Assembly: GCF_006874705.1 (NCBI RefSeq)
Contig: NZ_CP035382.1
Location: 4,402,001-4,466,000, forward strand
Source: Leclercia adecarboxylata
GTDB lineage: Bacteria; Pseudomonadota; Gammaproteobacteria; Enterobacterales; Enterobacteriaceae
DNA: 64,000 nucleotides
Direction of reading: 5' to 3'
Shown: piece after piece, positions 7,844 through 16,596 of the stretch
Layout of the letters: every line of letters begins with the position of its first letter
Numbering within the stretch: position 1 is the stretch's first letter
The notes under the pieces: model-generated
What the model was told of the DNA's origin: nothing
Databases searched by the model: none
Seen by the model: the letters and a program-made list of their open reading frames with translations, nothing else
Position numbers and translations under genes: made by a program

Positions 7844-8522
7844 TGCCCACCTCCGCGCCCACCAGCTGGTTAACGAGATTCTTGTGGCGGCCAACAACCC
7901 GGACCGCATCGCGCAGTTTCTCCAGACTCGCCAGCTTGTTTTTGGTGCGACGAATTTCGCGGGAAAGCACCCGGACGGTTGGGATCACCTGCCCGGCTGA
8001 GCGCCCTTCGGTGAACGAGGGGATCTCGCTGACAAACTGCTCCAGCGGCTTTTCGGCGTCGGTTAACGCGGTAACTGCAGGAGCATCAGGAGCTGGCTCA
8101 GGTTCGGCTGGCGCCGCAAATGTAGGAGAGTCGGCACGGACGGAGTAAACGAACTTGCCGTCAATTTTTTCGCGCAGGATTTTGCCTTTCTCCAGGTGAT
8201 AGGTCAGCATGGGCGCTACTCGTTTTGACTCGATCCGCGCCAGCGCGGCCAGTTCCGCAGAGGATTTTGGTCCATGTTCAGCCAGCAGCCGGGCCAAATC
8301 ATTCACCGTCACTTTCACCGGCGGCTGGACTGCGGTTCTGGCGGTTCGGTTGAGCAAAGGTTTCCCGACGACCCAGTAACCATTGCTCTGGGTAACCTCT
8401 TCGCCCTCTTCGTGTTCGCGCAGCATGTTTAGCGCGGTTGCAGGCTCAATACCCAGACGGCTTGCTACCTCGCGCGCGGTCGCTTTACCCATTACGTTCA
8501 GTGCTTGAATTACGGTTTCCAT
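7833..8522 (-). CDS. DUF1627-like phage protein with two winged-helix segments
   Basis: 229 aa. Residues 1-50 (MGKATAREVASRLGIEPATA) and about 70-125 (LARLLAEHGPKSSAELAALA ... YHLEKGKILREKIDGKFVYS) each look like winged-helix DNA-binding units. A Pro/Ala-rich linker and a basic helical C-terminus follow. It resembles DUF1627/YdaW-type proteins of the E. coli Rac prophage, which lie at the same place after the replication genes. The role is unknown; regulation of replication or transcription is a reasonable guess. Confidence 0.7.
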   Translation of the reverse strand: METVIQALNVMGKATAREVASRLGIEPATALNMLREHEEGEEVTQSNGYWVVGKPLLNRTARTAVQPPVKVTVNDLARLLAEHGPKSSAELAALARIESKRVAPMLTYHLEKGKILREKIDGKFVYSVRADSPTFAAPAEPEPAPDAPAVTALTDAEKPLEQFVSEIPSFTEGRSAGQVIPTVRVLSREIRRTKNKLASLEKLRDAVRVVGRHKNLVNQLVGAEVGNGQ

Positions 8523-8534
8523 GGGGATCTCCTG

Positions 8535-9224
8535 TTAAATCAGACCAGCTGCTTTGCGTTTTTTGTATTCAGCCATCAGTATTTCTGCTGGCGTAGGGCC
8601 GCTGGCCTTGGCCGGGGCGGCGATAGCACGGCGGATCGGCGGTACCGGCTTACCTGCTGCAACGCGCTCTTCCCATCCAGCCAGGACCTTGCCCGCGGCC
8701 TGGCGCATCTCGCTCTCGGTCATCTGGCGATCCGTACTTTGCCGACGCAGCTCAGTGCAGACGTGATATAAGACCGGCGCTGGCCATGGATACTGTTCGC
8801 TGGTTGGATACCGGAACACCAGGCGGCGCCATTTCCAGTACTCAGTCATCACGTCATCAACGCTGAACCCGAGCAGGCAGCGCCCCTCTTTGCACCAGGC
8901 AACGAACTGGCCGGGTGACGGCAGGAATGGCTTCTCCTGGCGGCGGGCAATCCGCATGCCTGCGGCCACCTGTGCCATGGTAGTGATCCCGTTCTCCTGA
9001 AATGCCATCACCCATTGGCGGCGTAGTTCGTTGAACTCGCTCTGCTCACGGAAAGCAGCCATTGCTGCCGGAAATGCAGCACGCAGCGCACTGAACAGGG
9101 AGTTGAAGATTTCAGCGGTCTGCTCAACCTGCGGGCGTTCTGCCGGGGCTGCAGGCATGTTATGGGCAATGCGGCGGAAGCTTTCGCGATCGCAGTTCGC
9201 CAGCTGCTCAGATAGTCTTTCCAT
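8535..9224 (-). CDS. P: Phage replication protein P-like helicase loader
   Basis: 229 aa. Lambda P-type proteins bind the host DnaB helicase and load it at the phage origin with protein O. The family pattern is seen in EIFNSLFSALRAAFPAA, the NELRRQWVMAFQENGITT segment, and FLPSPGQFVAWCKEG in the middle. It directly follows the O-like gene and overlaps it by 17 bp, the lambda O-P arrangement. The assignment is from pattern plus position. Confidence 0.85.
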   Translation of the reverse strand: MERLSEQLANCDRESFRRIAHNMPAAPAERPQVEQTAEIFNSLFSALRAAFPAAMAAFREQSEFNELRRQWVMAFQENGITTMAQVAAGMRIARRQEKPFLPSPGQFVAWCKEGRCLLGFSVDDVMTEYWKWRRLVFRYPTSEQYPWPAPVLYHVCTELRRQSTDRQMTESEMRQAAGKVLAGWEERVAAGKPVPPIRRAIAAPAKASGPTPAEILMAEYKKRKAAGLI

Positions 9225-10251
9225 CGAACACCTCGTTGATCCAGTCTGTGTTGTTGAAGTCGATGCCCTGGGCTGCAGGCCGGGCCCCGGATGGGTTGTT
9301 CAGGCGTTTAGTGCTTAGCTGGTCCCACTGCTTTCGCAGGCTGGATGGGCTCAGGATGTTGGTCTTCCAGAAGTTATCCTTGCTGGCCCATTTGAGTAAC
9401 TCGCAAACTTCGTAGTGAGTGCGATTGTCTTGCTGGCGCATCAGGCGGATGGTATTGGCCCACTCAACCCATTTCGGCTCACTGAGGCTTGGGTTGACCG
9501 TCAGCAGCTGGGCATAAATCCAACGGGCTGCTTTCAGGTCGTCAGCCGTTCCCCATGATTTACCGGAGGGGGTATAAATTCCGTTTGCGGCTTCAGGATG
9601 GCGAGAGAGAAATTTTTCGATCGCTTCGTTTCGGGATTCGGCAGAATTCCGGGACGAGGATCTTTTAATATTTATATTGTTGTTATTACCTTGTTGTTCA
9701 TGATGCGCGGCGAATTGCGCGGCTTCATGCGCGGGTAAATGCGCGGCACTATCACCGGAAGCCCCGCCGTTGCTGGGTTCCTCATGCGCGGCGTAATGCT
9801 CGCCGTTATGCTCGGCTAAATGCGCGGGTAAATTGTCCAATTTTTGAGCATAAAGCATGTAATTTGTGATTGTTATCACAGTGCCTTTTCGCTTCTCTCC
9901 TGCGGTAGAAATCATCCCTTCCTTGACGAAAAGAGCCAGCATTCTCTCCACTGCGTGACGGCTAGTTGGCTCCCCCGCCCGGTCACATAATTTCAGCCCG
10001 AGATCGGCTGATGTGGTCACCAGTTGTCCGGTTTGCAACGGCCACTGACGGCCTTTAAAGTTTGCCGTGTAAGGCTGACGGGCAGCGCCCAATAGAAGGT
10101 TTTCCCACAGCGTGCGCAGGAACACATCTTTCGCCCAGGGCTTCTTCAATACACTCCGGTACAACGGGATGAATCCGGTCTTCTGGTTCTCCATCCGGTT
10201 GCTCCTGACGGCACTGCGTGCCGCGAAATCGGCGTAAGCGACATTCGACAT
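9208..10251 (-). CDS. O: Phage replication initiator (O-like)
   Basis: 347 aa. The N-terminal part (about 25-140) looks like a winged-helix DNA-binding domain: LYRSVLKKPWAKDVFLRTLW, then TSRHAVERMLALFVKEGMIS. The C-terminal part (about 240-345) probably contacts the P-like protein. Between them lies a His/Ala-rich low-complexity stretch that is the translation of the origin iterons, followed by an Asn-rich stretch from the AT-rich region. I chose MSNVAYADFAARS at 10251; a start at 10194 (MENQKTGF) has a better AGGAG site and is a fair alternative. The origin inside the initiator gene is as in lambda. Confidence 0.82.
   Translation of the reverse strand: MSNVAYADFAARSAVRSNRMENQKTGFIPLYRSVLKKPWAKDVFLRTLWENLLLGAARQPYTANFKGRQWPLQTGQLVTTSADLGLKLCDRAGEPTSRHAVERMLALFVKEGMISTAGEKRKGTVITITNYMLYAQKLDNLPAHLAEHNGEHYAAHEEPSNGGASGDSAAHLPAHEAAQFAAHHEQQGNNNNINIKRSSSRNSAESRNEAIEKFLSRHPEAANGIYTPSGKSWGTADDLKAARWIYAQLLTVNPSLSEPKWVEWANTIRLMRQQDNRTHYEVCELLKWASKDNFWKTNILSPSSLRKQWDQLSTKRLNNPSGARPAAQGIDFNNTDWINEVFDGKTI
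9661..9827. other. Prophage replication origin: two blocks of four 12-bp iterons plus AT-rich region
   Basis: On the plus strand the core TGCGCGG (two copies TGCTCGG/TGCTCGC) begins at 9704, 9716, 9728, 9740 and again at 9785, 9797, 9809, 9821. That is exactly 12 bp apart within each block of four. A very AT-rich stretch (9661-9700) flanks the array and could be the DNA-unwinding element. By analogy with lambda ori, the O-like protein would bind the iterons. Because 12 is a multiple of 3, the array is translated as a repeating His/Ala tetrapeptide. Confidence 0.85.
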
Positions 10252-10299
10252 AGCTATGCCCCTTTCGCCTGGTGTTTTGTACATGCATTTGCCATAATG

Positions 10300-10371
10300 A
10301 CCTCGCATTTACGTCCCGTATTTGCACCTGAAAGCCGTTGGTGTTCGCGCACCGCGGCTTTCGCCTTTTTT
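10300..10371 (+). ncRNA. Possible OOP-like antisense RNA between O and the YdaT-like gene
   Basis: A strong plus-strand rho-independent terminator is visible: GAAAGCCG/CGGCTTTC stem (10330-10362) followed by six T (10366-10371). It faces against the replication operon, so it would terminate a short counter-transcript. A weak promoter could lie just upstream (-10 CATAAT near 10289-10294). In lambda the 77-nt OOP RNA sits at the same place between O and cII. The terminator is directly seen; the RNA is inferred. Confidence 0.4.
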
Positions 10372-10378
10372 GAACCCT

Positions 10379-10936
10379 TCATAGCGCCCCGCTCAGCATT
10401 GTTGTAACCATTGCCATAATTGGCGCGACAGAATCCGGTCCATCCAACATGTACTTAGCAACGATGCTTTCGCTGATCTCTTTCCAGCGTTCCTGTTTGG
10501 GCGCTTTGAGAACGACGGCTTGAATGGCCTCAGCATCCTCTTTCACCGACTTGGCTATGCGAAGCGCGAAGTTATCGTGCTTAACAACCCGATCCCGGTA
10601 CGCCAGCGGCAGAACTGAGATGATTACCGGCGCCAGCTGCTCGACGTTAGCCCGGTAAACTGCCGATTTCTCTGGCTGATCTAACCATCGGAACAATTTC
10701 ACGTTCCACACATCGGCATTAACGGATGTGTCGATATCCGCCAGGCCAGCCTTTTCTACCGCTTCCCGGATTATTATTGCGACCGCCACACGCCCCTCAG
10801 CCGCGGCCCAGGCGCGAACGGCAGAACAGATGGCGCGGTGGTCAATCTTCTGGCATTCCAACTCGTCCGTATGAAACTGGAATTTCAGACGCTCTGCTGG
10901 AGCTCTGTTATTCTGTTGAAAAGAAAGTGTTTGCAT
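10379..10936 (-). CDS. YdaT-like phage regulator (CII position)
   Basis: 185 aa. It resembles YdaT of the Rac prophage: ICSAVRAWAAAEGRVAVAII near the N-terminus, a WNVKLFRWLD segment, then VIISVLPLAYRDRV. YdaT-type proteins are described as toxic when expressed and as having a CII-like DNA-binding fold; they act in the lysis/lysogeny switch. It begins 2 bp from the YdaS-like gene and precedes the O-like gene, the place of cII in lambda. Detailed targets are unknown. Confidence 0.72.
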   Translation of the reverse strand: MQTLSFQQNNRAPAERLKFQFHTDELECQKIDHRAICSAVRAWAAAEGRVAVAIIIREAVEKAGLADIDTSVNADVWNVKLFRWLDQPEKSAVYRANVEQLAPVIISVLPLAYRDRVVKHDNFALRIAKSVKEDAEAIQAVVLKAPKQERWKEISESIVAKYMLDGPDSVAPIMAMVTTMLSGAL

Positions 10937-10938
10937 GG

Positions 10939-11166
10939 TTAGGTCTCCTGCTGAGGTAAACCGTCGGTTGGGTTTGGGTAAATATCACTGCGAATTTCGT
11001 GAGGCGTAATTTCCCACTCAAGCAGCTTGCAGATCGGAAGCACCCGATGAGCAGGCACCTCATGATTTAGCCAGAGGCTCACCGCCTGTGATGTGGTACC
11101 TAGCTTTTTTGCTATCTCCGTTTGCGTCATGACAGCGCAAACGCGTTGTTTGATGGATTTTGTCAT
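10939..11166 (-). CDS. YdaS-like Cro-type repressor
   Basis: 75 aa. It carries one HTH (QTEIAKKLGTTSQAVSLWLN) and the YdaS-type C-terminal signature HEIRSDIYPN. YdaS and Cro-like proteins bind the operators between the divergent repressor and early operon. It is the first gene after the minus-strand early promoter and lies opposite the RacR-like repressor, as in Rac. It is the likely Cro counterpart. Confidence 0.82.
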   Translation of the reverse strand: MTKSIKQRVCAVMTQTEIAKKLGTTSQAVSLWLNHEVPAHRVLPICKLLEWEITPHEIRSDIYPNPTDGLPQQET

Positions 11167-11182
11167 ATCAAAGCCTCAGTTG

Positions 11183-11256
11183 TTGAAATCCAAGATTACA
11201 ATATGAAAATTATTTTTTCAACGCTGATTGAAAATAATCTTTGCAATGCGGAATGA
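11183..11256. promoter_or_regulatory. Divergent early promoters and operators between ydaS-like and racR-like genes
   Basis: For the minus strand there is a good promoter: -35 TTGAAA (11216-11221), 17-bp spacer, -10 TAATCT (11193-11198). For the plus strand a weaker one fits: TTGAAA (11228-11233), 17 bp, GAATGA (11251-11256). Inverted and direct copies of TTGAAAATAAT overlap both promoters and are the probable operators for the repressor and the Cro-like protein. Confidence 0.68.
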
Positions 11257-11281
11257 AAGGCTACCTTGTAGAATGGAAGAC

Positions 11282-11692
11282 ATGAAAACAGCACCTCATG
11301 AAGCGTTTGCCTACCGACTTCAACTCGTTAGAGATCAGTTCGGTTGGAACATGTCAGATATTGCCAGGAGAGCAATGGTTACTCCCCAGGCGGTACAGCA
11401 GTGGGCGAAAGGTGAATCAGCTCCGAGAGGAGAAAGGCTGAAACGTCTTGCTGCTGCTACGGGGAAACCGGAGCATTGGTTCTTTATGCCCCCTGAGGCT
11501 GGTGAAGATGCCCTTGATGCTATCGCTGCTCCGCGGGAGTTAGATGAGAAAGAAACGGCCTTGCTCGCATTGTTTAACCAAATGCCTGAGGCAGAAAAGT
11601 TACGTCTTATAGTCCACGCAAAGACAACCCTCCAAGAACTCGACCTCTTGAAGGATGATGTGTTAAGCATTATCCAAAGCATTCAGAAGTAA
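11282..11692 (+). CDS. RacR/CI-like prophage repressor
   Basis: 136 aa. The N-terminus has an HTH (MSDIARRAMVTPQAVQQWAKG) and the C-terminus is helical and acidic, without the LexA/CI peptidase domain. Such short repressors are not cleaved by RecA in the classic way; this matters because another operon of the phage has its own LexA box. The start at 11282 is preceded by GGAAG. It is transcribed away from the YdaS-like gene and is the likely lysogeny repressor. Confidence 0.8.
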   Translation: MKTAPHEAFAYRLQLVRDQFGWNMSDIARRAMVTPQAVQQWAKGESAPRGERLKRLAAATGKPEHWFFMPPEAGEDALDAIAAPRELDEKETALLALFNQMPEAEKLRLIVHAKTTLQELDLLKDDVLSIIQSIQK

Positions 11693-11773
11693 CCACTACC
11701 CTCTGATCTTCAATGCAGCCTTCAATTGGCTGCATTCTGCCGCCCTAAATTGAAATTATTTTTTTCATTTCAC

Positions 11774-11802
11774 TTGTCAATTACAAAAGTTATTTGTATT
11801 GT
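11774..11802 (+). promoter_or_regulatory. Promoter for the plus-strand recombination operon
   Basis: -35 TTGTCA (11774-11779), 17-bp spacer, -10 TATTGT (11797-11802). Just upstream lies TTGAAATTATTTTTTTCA, similar to the operator elements near 11,200. This suggests control by the same repressor, like lambda pL. It would drive the small genes, recE and recT. Confidence 0.7.
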
Positions 11803-11888
11803 TAGGTCATCGACAACACGCGCACCGTTGTCAGGTTAAAGAAACGTTCCGCCAGCCTGGCGACAAGGGCAAATGAGAGGGAATCATC

Positions 11889-12095
11889 ATGGTTCATCAG
11901 CACTATGGCACCCAGACGGTCAACCGCGGCGCAGTTCTGCCCGGCATGCTCGTTAAGCACAAAGACAGCACCTGGACGGCATCAGCCAATAAGCGCGGAA
12001 AGCTCTACCTGCATCGTGGTATTGAGCGCACTTACACCACCGATCTGCTGGTCGAAGTTTTCCTGAATGGCGTGGGGAATGGCCTGAGCCATTAA
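11889..12095 (+). CDS. Small early phage protein of unknown function
   Basis: 68 aa, preceded by a GAGGGAATCATC leader. It has a beta-rich look (GAVLPGMLVKHKDSTWTAS, KLYLHRGIERTYTTDLLVEV), as in a small SH3-like barrel. It is the first gene behind the plus-strand early promoter. I do not recognise it. First-position early genes in Rac-like phages are often host-takeover proteins, but no such activity can be read here. Confidence 0.6.
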   Translation: MVHQHYGTQTVNRGAVLPGMLVKHKDSTWTASANKRGKLYLHRGIERTYTTDLLVEVFLNGVGNGLSH

Positions 12096-12106
12096 CGGAG
12101 GGAGTC

Positions 12107-12268
12107 ATGCAAGAGAAGAAATGCGCGTACTGCCGCAAACCAATCGAGCAAGGGAAAGAAGTTAAAAACGTATTGCTCTTCATCCGCGGCGCCCAGCTGG
12201 CGCGCGAAGAACTCGATTACTGTTCTGAGCGTTGCGCTTCGTACGACCAGATGGCCCACGAAGCATAA
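12107..12268 (+). CDS. YdaE-like zinc-binding small protein
   Basis: 53 aa with a CAYC pair near the N-terminus and CSERC near the C-terminus, which probably hold one zinc. It has a strong GGAGGG ribosome site and lies 11 bp after the upstream gene. Length, Cys spacing and the SERCASYDQMAHEA ending fit YdaE of the Rac prophage, which also lies near recE/recT. The function is unknown. Confidence 0.68.
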   Translation: MQEKKCAYCRKPIEQGKEVKNVLLFIRGAQLAREELDYCSERCASYDQMAHEA

Positions 12269-12405
12269 CGTATTCCCGCGCAAGGCGGGATCTACGTCCG
12301 GTGCCACCGACCAAAGTACACCGGAATACTACTCAAAACCAAAAACACACCCAATGGGCGCTATCTCTGGCCCGGGGATCTTACATCCAAAAATGAGGAT
12401 CTGAC

Positions 12406-15042
12406 ATGGAATTTTTCTACCTGGTTAAGGCCACTCAGAAGTCAGGGAAACCTGACGCTGTAGTGTGGCTCTCCGCCAACACCCAATCACGAGCTGCGTT
12501 GCAGCTGGATGTCGCGCTGGAAGATGCAGGCATCGAAACTGGCCGCGGTAAAGACTACGCCAAGCCTGTCCGCACCGATTTCCCGGTGTTCAATGACCTG
12601 CCCGAAGAAAGCACCATCGATTACACCTGGTGTGAGCGCTATACCCTGGCCGACGACCAGCGCACCTGGAACGTGATCCCCGGCGCCGCACAGCTGGCAC
12701 AACCAGACGAAGGGGGTGCTGAAGGTACTGACACCACTGTTGTCGACGGTGTGGATATCGAAACTGGCGAAATCGTTGGTGATGTAAACAGCACCGAAAC
12801 GGTCTGTGATGCAGTAAGAGAGTTCCGCGAACGTGAACTGCCGGTATTAACGACCGTTGCCACCCTGCCTTTCCGTCAGCGTCTTCTGGCGCAGTACATC
12901 GCCGACAAGCAGTATTTCTACCACGTCGACGAAGAGCAGAAGAAAGCCATCCAGGTGCTCGAACTGGATGTGGATAACAGCTATGTGCAGAACATGATTC
13001 TGGCCGCCGAAAATGTTGAGGGCTTCAAGAAAGCACACGAGCCCGACATCTGGAAAGTGGTCAGTGCTCTGAAAACCATCTTCCCTGTTGATGGAAAACG
13101 CACAGAGCTGTCTGTCGTCATCCAGTTCTTTAAGGCGTGGTTCAGCACCGAGCACATTGACCGGGGGATCCTGACGCGCGAATGGGCCGCCGGCAACCGC
13201 ATCAGCAGTGTACAACGCACTGACGCCGGGACCAATGCCGATGGCGGGTACGTAACTGACCGTGGTGAAGGCGCGCATCATACCCTGGACACCCTCGACC
13301 TTGAGATCGCCTGCGCCCTGCTGCCGATGGATTTTCACCACTTTGAAATCCCTTCCAGTGTTTTGCGTCGCGCAAAAGAGATTGTCGCAACCAAAGAAGA
13401 ACCATGGAAATCGTGGAGCAAAATCCTGCGCAACCAGCCTGGCGTTCTTGCTGTGAACCGCGCGGCCATATTCAACCTGGTGCGCATCGCGCCGGAGAAT
13501 ATCCACCTGACGCCGGTTGCGCATCTGGAGTTCGTGAACCAGACGATGACCGCTGAATTCAACGCCGCAACTGAGTTGATGCCACTCCCGATCGCACAAC
13601 CAGAAGCAGATACCCAAACTGCCGAAGAGCATCCACTGCCGAAATGGACTGAAGCTGGCGAGCAGAAACTCGCTGATGAGAGTGAAGCTGAAACGCAGAC
13701 CCTGCCGAAGTGGGCGAAAGAAACTATCAGCCAGCCACAGGTCGCGAACCTCGGCGGCGGCATGTTCTCCATCGAAGGCCTGATGAACGAAAACAAACCA
13801 CAAACAGATGACCGTTCACCGGTTAAAGAGGAGACCACCAGCGATGTGCAGATGGAAGAGACTGACCCGCCGGAAGGAGAAAGTATTGAGGCGGTTCAAC
13901 CAGGCGAAAGCGCCGATGCAGCTGATCCGCAAACAGTTGCCCTGAACCCGGCTGAGGTGCTGGCCGCCGCGGTGCCGGAGCTGGCGAACGCCACTGCGCC
14001 GGAAGTTACCACCGAAACGCCGGAGGAAACCGCCATCGCGCCGGAATACCCAGCGTACTTCGAACCGGGCCGCTATGAAGGTCTGCCGAATAACGTGTAT
14101 CACGCAGCGAACGGGATCAGCAGCACGCAGGTGAAGGATGCCCGCGTCAGCCTGATGTTCTATCACGGCCGCCATGTAACTAAGACAATCCGCCGCGAAA
14201 GCAGCGAGGCGCTGACGTTCGGCAGCCTAGCCCACACGCTGGCCCTTGAGCCGGAGAAGCTGCACGAAGAGTTCGCTGTGTTCCCGGGCGTGCCGGAGGG
14301 AGCGTTCACCACCACCGACTCCATGAAGGCGTTCATCCGCGAATTTAATGCGGATAAGCCAAAAGCCGAGCAGCTGAAACTCACTGGCAAGAAAGAGGAA
14401 CTGCAGGCGGCGATCCGCGCGGTGTATCTGGATGCCATTTTCGCTGATGAGTACGAGCAGCAATGGCGCGATAGCGTGGCCGGGAAAGCCATTCTGTCCA
14501 GTGAACAACTGGCGCTGGCCACTGCAATTCAGCAGGCCCTGCTGAACCATAAATCGGCCGGGAAGCTACTGCGCCACCCTTCCCGTTCAGTCGAAACCAG
14601 TTACTTCGGTATGGACGACGAAACCGGCCTTGAAGTCCGTGTACGCCCGGACCTTGAGGTTGAAATCAACGGCGTTCGTATCGGCGTTGACCTTAAGACA
14701 ATCAGCATGGGCCGCATTAAGCAGGACGGCCTGCGCGCCAAACTGCACCGGGAAATTATCGACCGCGACTACCACCTTAGCGCGGGCATGTACTGCGACG
14801 TCGCTGACTTTGACCAGTTCTTCTGGATCTTCGTCAACAAAGACGAGGGTTACCACTGGGTGGCGGTCATTGAGGCGTCGGAGGATCTGCTGGCGCTGGG
14901 CATGCAGGAGTATCAGAAAACCATGCGCGCCCTGGCTCAGGCTTACGACACCAACTGCTGGCCAGCGCCGATCACCGAAGACTACATCGACGAACTGAAC
15001 GACTTCGACCTGCGCCGCCTTGAAGCGCTGCGTCTGGCTTAA
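12406..15042 (+). CDS. recE: RecE-like exonuclease VIII
   Basis: 878 aa, close to the 866 aa of Rac RecE. RecE degrades the 5' strand of linear double-stranded DNA and leaves 3' overhangs for RecT. The nuclease lies in the C-terminal third: it begins at the YEGLPNNVYHAANGISSTQ segment (about residue 560), and the catalytic PD-(D/E)XK core is RPDLEVEINGVRIGVDLKTI (about 748-767). The N-terminal 550 residues are not needed for nuclease activity in E. coli RecE, and here contain an acidic Pro/Glu-rich linker. Its stop overlaps the first ATG of the recT frame. Confidence 0.93.
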   Translation: MEFFYLVKATQKSGKPDAVVWLSANTQSRAALQLDVALEDAGIETGRGKDYAKPVRTDFPVFNDLPEESTIDYTWCERYTLADDQRTWNVIPGAAQLAQPDEGGAEGTDTTVVDGVDIETGEIVGDVNSTETVCDAVREFRERELPVLTTVATLPFRQRLLAQYIADKQYFYHVDEEQKKAIQVLELDVDNSYVQNMILAAENVEGFKKAHEPDIWKVVSALKTIFPVDGKRTELSVVIQFFKAWFSTEHIDRGILTREWAAGNRISSVQRTDAGTNADGGYVTDRGEGAHHTLDTLDLEIACALLPMDFHHFEIPSSVLRRAKEIVATKEEPWKSWSKILRNQPGVLAVNRAAIFNLVRIAPENIHLTPVAHLEFVNQTMTAEFNAATELMPLPIAQPEADTQTAEEHPLPKWTEAGEQKLADESEAETQTLPKWAKETISQPQVANLGGGMFSIEGLMNENKPQTDDRSPVKEETTSDVQMEETDPPEGESIEAVQPGESADAADPQTVALNPAEVLAAAVPELANATAPEVTTETPEETAIAPEYPAYFEPGRYEGLPNNVYHAANGISSTQVKDARVSLMFYHGRHVTKTIRRESSEALTFGSLAHTLALEPEKLHEEFAVFPGVPEGAFTTTDSMKAFIREFNADKPKAEQLKLTGKKEELQAAIRAVYLDAIFADEYEQQWRDSVAGKAILSSEQLALATAIQQALLNHKSAGKLLRHPSRSVETSYFGMDDETGLEVRVRPDLEVEINGVRIGVDLKTISMGRIKQDGLRAKLHREIIDRDYHLSAGMYCDVADFDQFFWIFVNKDEGYHWVAVIEASEDLLALGMQEYQKTMRALAQAYDTNCWPAPITEDYIDELNDFDLRRLEALRLA

Positions 15043-15056
15043 TGGAGAGAATGATT

Positions 15057-16100
15057 ATGCAAAACACCAACATTATCGCTGCTGAGCAGACACCGAACAC
15101 CATCTCTGCCAGCAATGCAGTATTCAACGTGCAGGCGCTCGGCCAGCTGACCGCCTTTGCTGAGCTGATGGCGCAATCTGCTGTGACCGTACCGAAGCAC
15201 CTGGCGGGGAAACCTGCCGACTGTATGGCGATCGTCATGCAGGCTATGCAATGGGGCATGAACCCTTACGCCGTCGCGCAGAAAACGCACCTGGTCAACG
15301 GCGTGCTGGGTTACGAAGCGCAACTGGTTAACGCGGTGATCTCCAGCTCCAGCGCGATTGTGGGCCGCTTCCATTACGAATACGGCGGCGACTGGGAAAA
15401 GATCGCCGGAAAGAAAGACGGCCGCGATGAGCTGGGACTGTTTGTCCGGGTTGGCGCTGTCCTGCGCGGCGAAACCGATATCACCTGGGGAGAGAACATC
15501 TACCTTGCTGACATCACCACCCGGAACTCGCCGCTGTGGAAAACGGCCCCCAAGCAGCAGATCGCTTATCTCGCGGTGAAGTATTGGGCGCGCCTGTACT
15601 GCCCTGAGGTCATCCTCGGCGTCTACAGCCCGGATGAAGTAGAGCCACGCACCGAGAAGGAAATCAACCCGGTGCCCGCCCAGCGCGTGAGCTTGGCTGA
15701 TATCAAAGGTGACACCGTAACAACCACTCACAGCGCACAGGAATCGGCTGCCAACATCGATGCTATGGCCGATGAGTTCCGGGATCGCATTGAAGCGGCG
15801 CAGGACGTGGATAACGCCAAAGCAGTACGCGCCGACATCGAAAGCGCCAAGAACGCCCTCGGCTCCGCCCTGTTCACTGAACTGAAGAACAAAGCCGTGA
15901 AGCGTTACTACCTGGTGGATGCACGCAACAAGGTCGAGGCGGCGATCAACTCCCTTCCTCAGCCTGAAGAAGCGGATTCCGCCGAGAGGTTCGCAGAAGC
16001 CGAGCGCGTGCTGGCGTCGGCCAAACGTCACCTGGGCGATGACCTGCACGATAAGTTCAGCATCACCCTAGCGGATATGAAACCGGAATACGTGGCCTAA
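15057..16100 (+). CDS. recT: RecT-family single-strand annealing protein
   Basis: 347 aa. It binds single-stranded DNA left by RecE and anneals it to a complementary strand. The family core is seen in CMAIVMQAMQWGMNPYAVAQ, in VNGVLGYEAQLVNAVI and in the TRNSPLWKTAPKQQIAYLAV segment. Three in-frame ATGs are available; I chose 15057 because GGAGAG lies 7 nt upstream of it. The C-terminal 130 residues are helical and charged. It forms a coupled pair with recE. Confidence 0.9.
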   Translation: MQNTNIIAAEQTPNTISASNAVFNVQALGQLTAFAELMAQSAVTVPKHLAGKPADCMAIVMQAMQWGMNPYAVAQKTHLVNGVLGYEAQLVNAVISSSSAIVGRFHYEYGGDWEKIAGKKDGRDELGLFVRVGAVLRGETDITWGENIYLADITTRNSPLWKTAPKQQIAYLAVKYWARLYCPEVILGVYSPDEVEPRTEKEINPVPAQRVSLADIKGDTVTTTHSAQESAANIDAMADEFRDRIEAAQDVDNAKAVRADIESAKNALGSALFTELKNKAVKRYYLVDARNKVEAAINSLPQPEEADSAERFAEAERVLASAKRHLGDDLHDKFSITLADMKPEYVA

Positions 16101-16134
16101 GGGAGGCGGGAGGGTTCGCCCTCCCGGTAACGAG

Positions 16135-16596
16135 ATGAGCAAATTCACCAAAGAGCAGTTGATCGAATGGGCGCAAACGCATAAAAAACGCGCGGAGGAG
16201 TATCTGGCCGCCGTACCCAGTGACGAATATGGCCTGAAAGATTTGGCCCTGTTTGAAATCGCACTGGCAGCGCTGACTGCTCCGACTGAGCCGGTTTATC
16301 AATACCGTATCCGGAACTGCTACAACGGTCAGGTAACGGAGTGGCAAACCATAAGACGTGACCAAGTTGATTTTGTTTTAAAAGCCCAGCCGCATAATGC
16401 TGAGTTTCAAATTATCACCCCGCCAGCACCACAGTTACCGCATCCAGCTGCGCCGGAGAAGATGACCGTTGAAGAGTTGCCATCAGACATCAAGCAGCTA
16501 CCGGCCGCCACCGCGCTGGTTTGGATGGAGGGCTGGAACGCCTGCCTCACCGCCATGATCTCTGGCACGAAAGGAGATGACCATGCGACTGATTAA
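16135..16596 (+). CDS. Phage protein of unknown function
   Basis: 153 aa. The N-terminus MSKFTKEQLIEWAQTHKKRA is helical and recalls the start of many prophage accessory proteins, and the C-terminus ends with a WMEGWNACLTAMI segment. No catalytic motif is seen. Its last 14 bp overlap the 30-aa gene that follows. It lies between recT and the excisionase. Confidence 0.6.
   Translation: MSKFTKEQLIEWAQTHKKRAEEYLAAVPSDEYGLKDLALFEIALAALTAPTEPVYQYRIRNCYNGQVTEWQTIRRDQVDFVLKAQPHNAEFQIITPPAPQLPHPAAPEKMTVEELPSDIKQLPAATALVWMEGWNACLTAMISGTKGDDHATD

Noticed and set aside
12847..16049. Long minus-strand frames opposite recE and recT (12847-13803, 15039-16049)
   Set aside because: The plus strand has complete RecE and RecT; the antisense products are low in hydrophobic-core pattern and match nothing.
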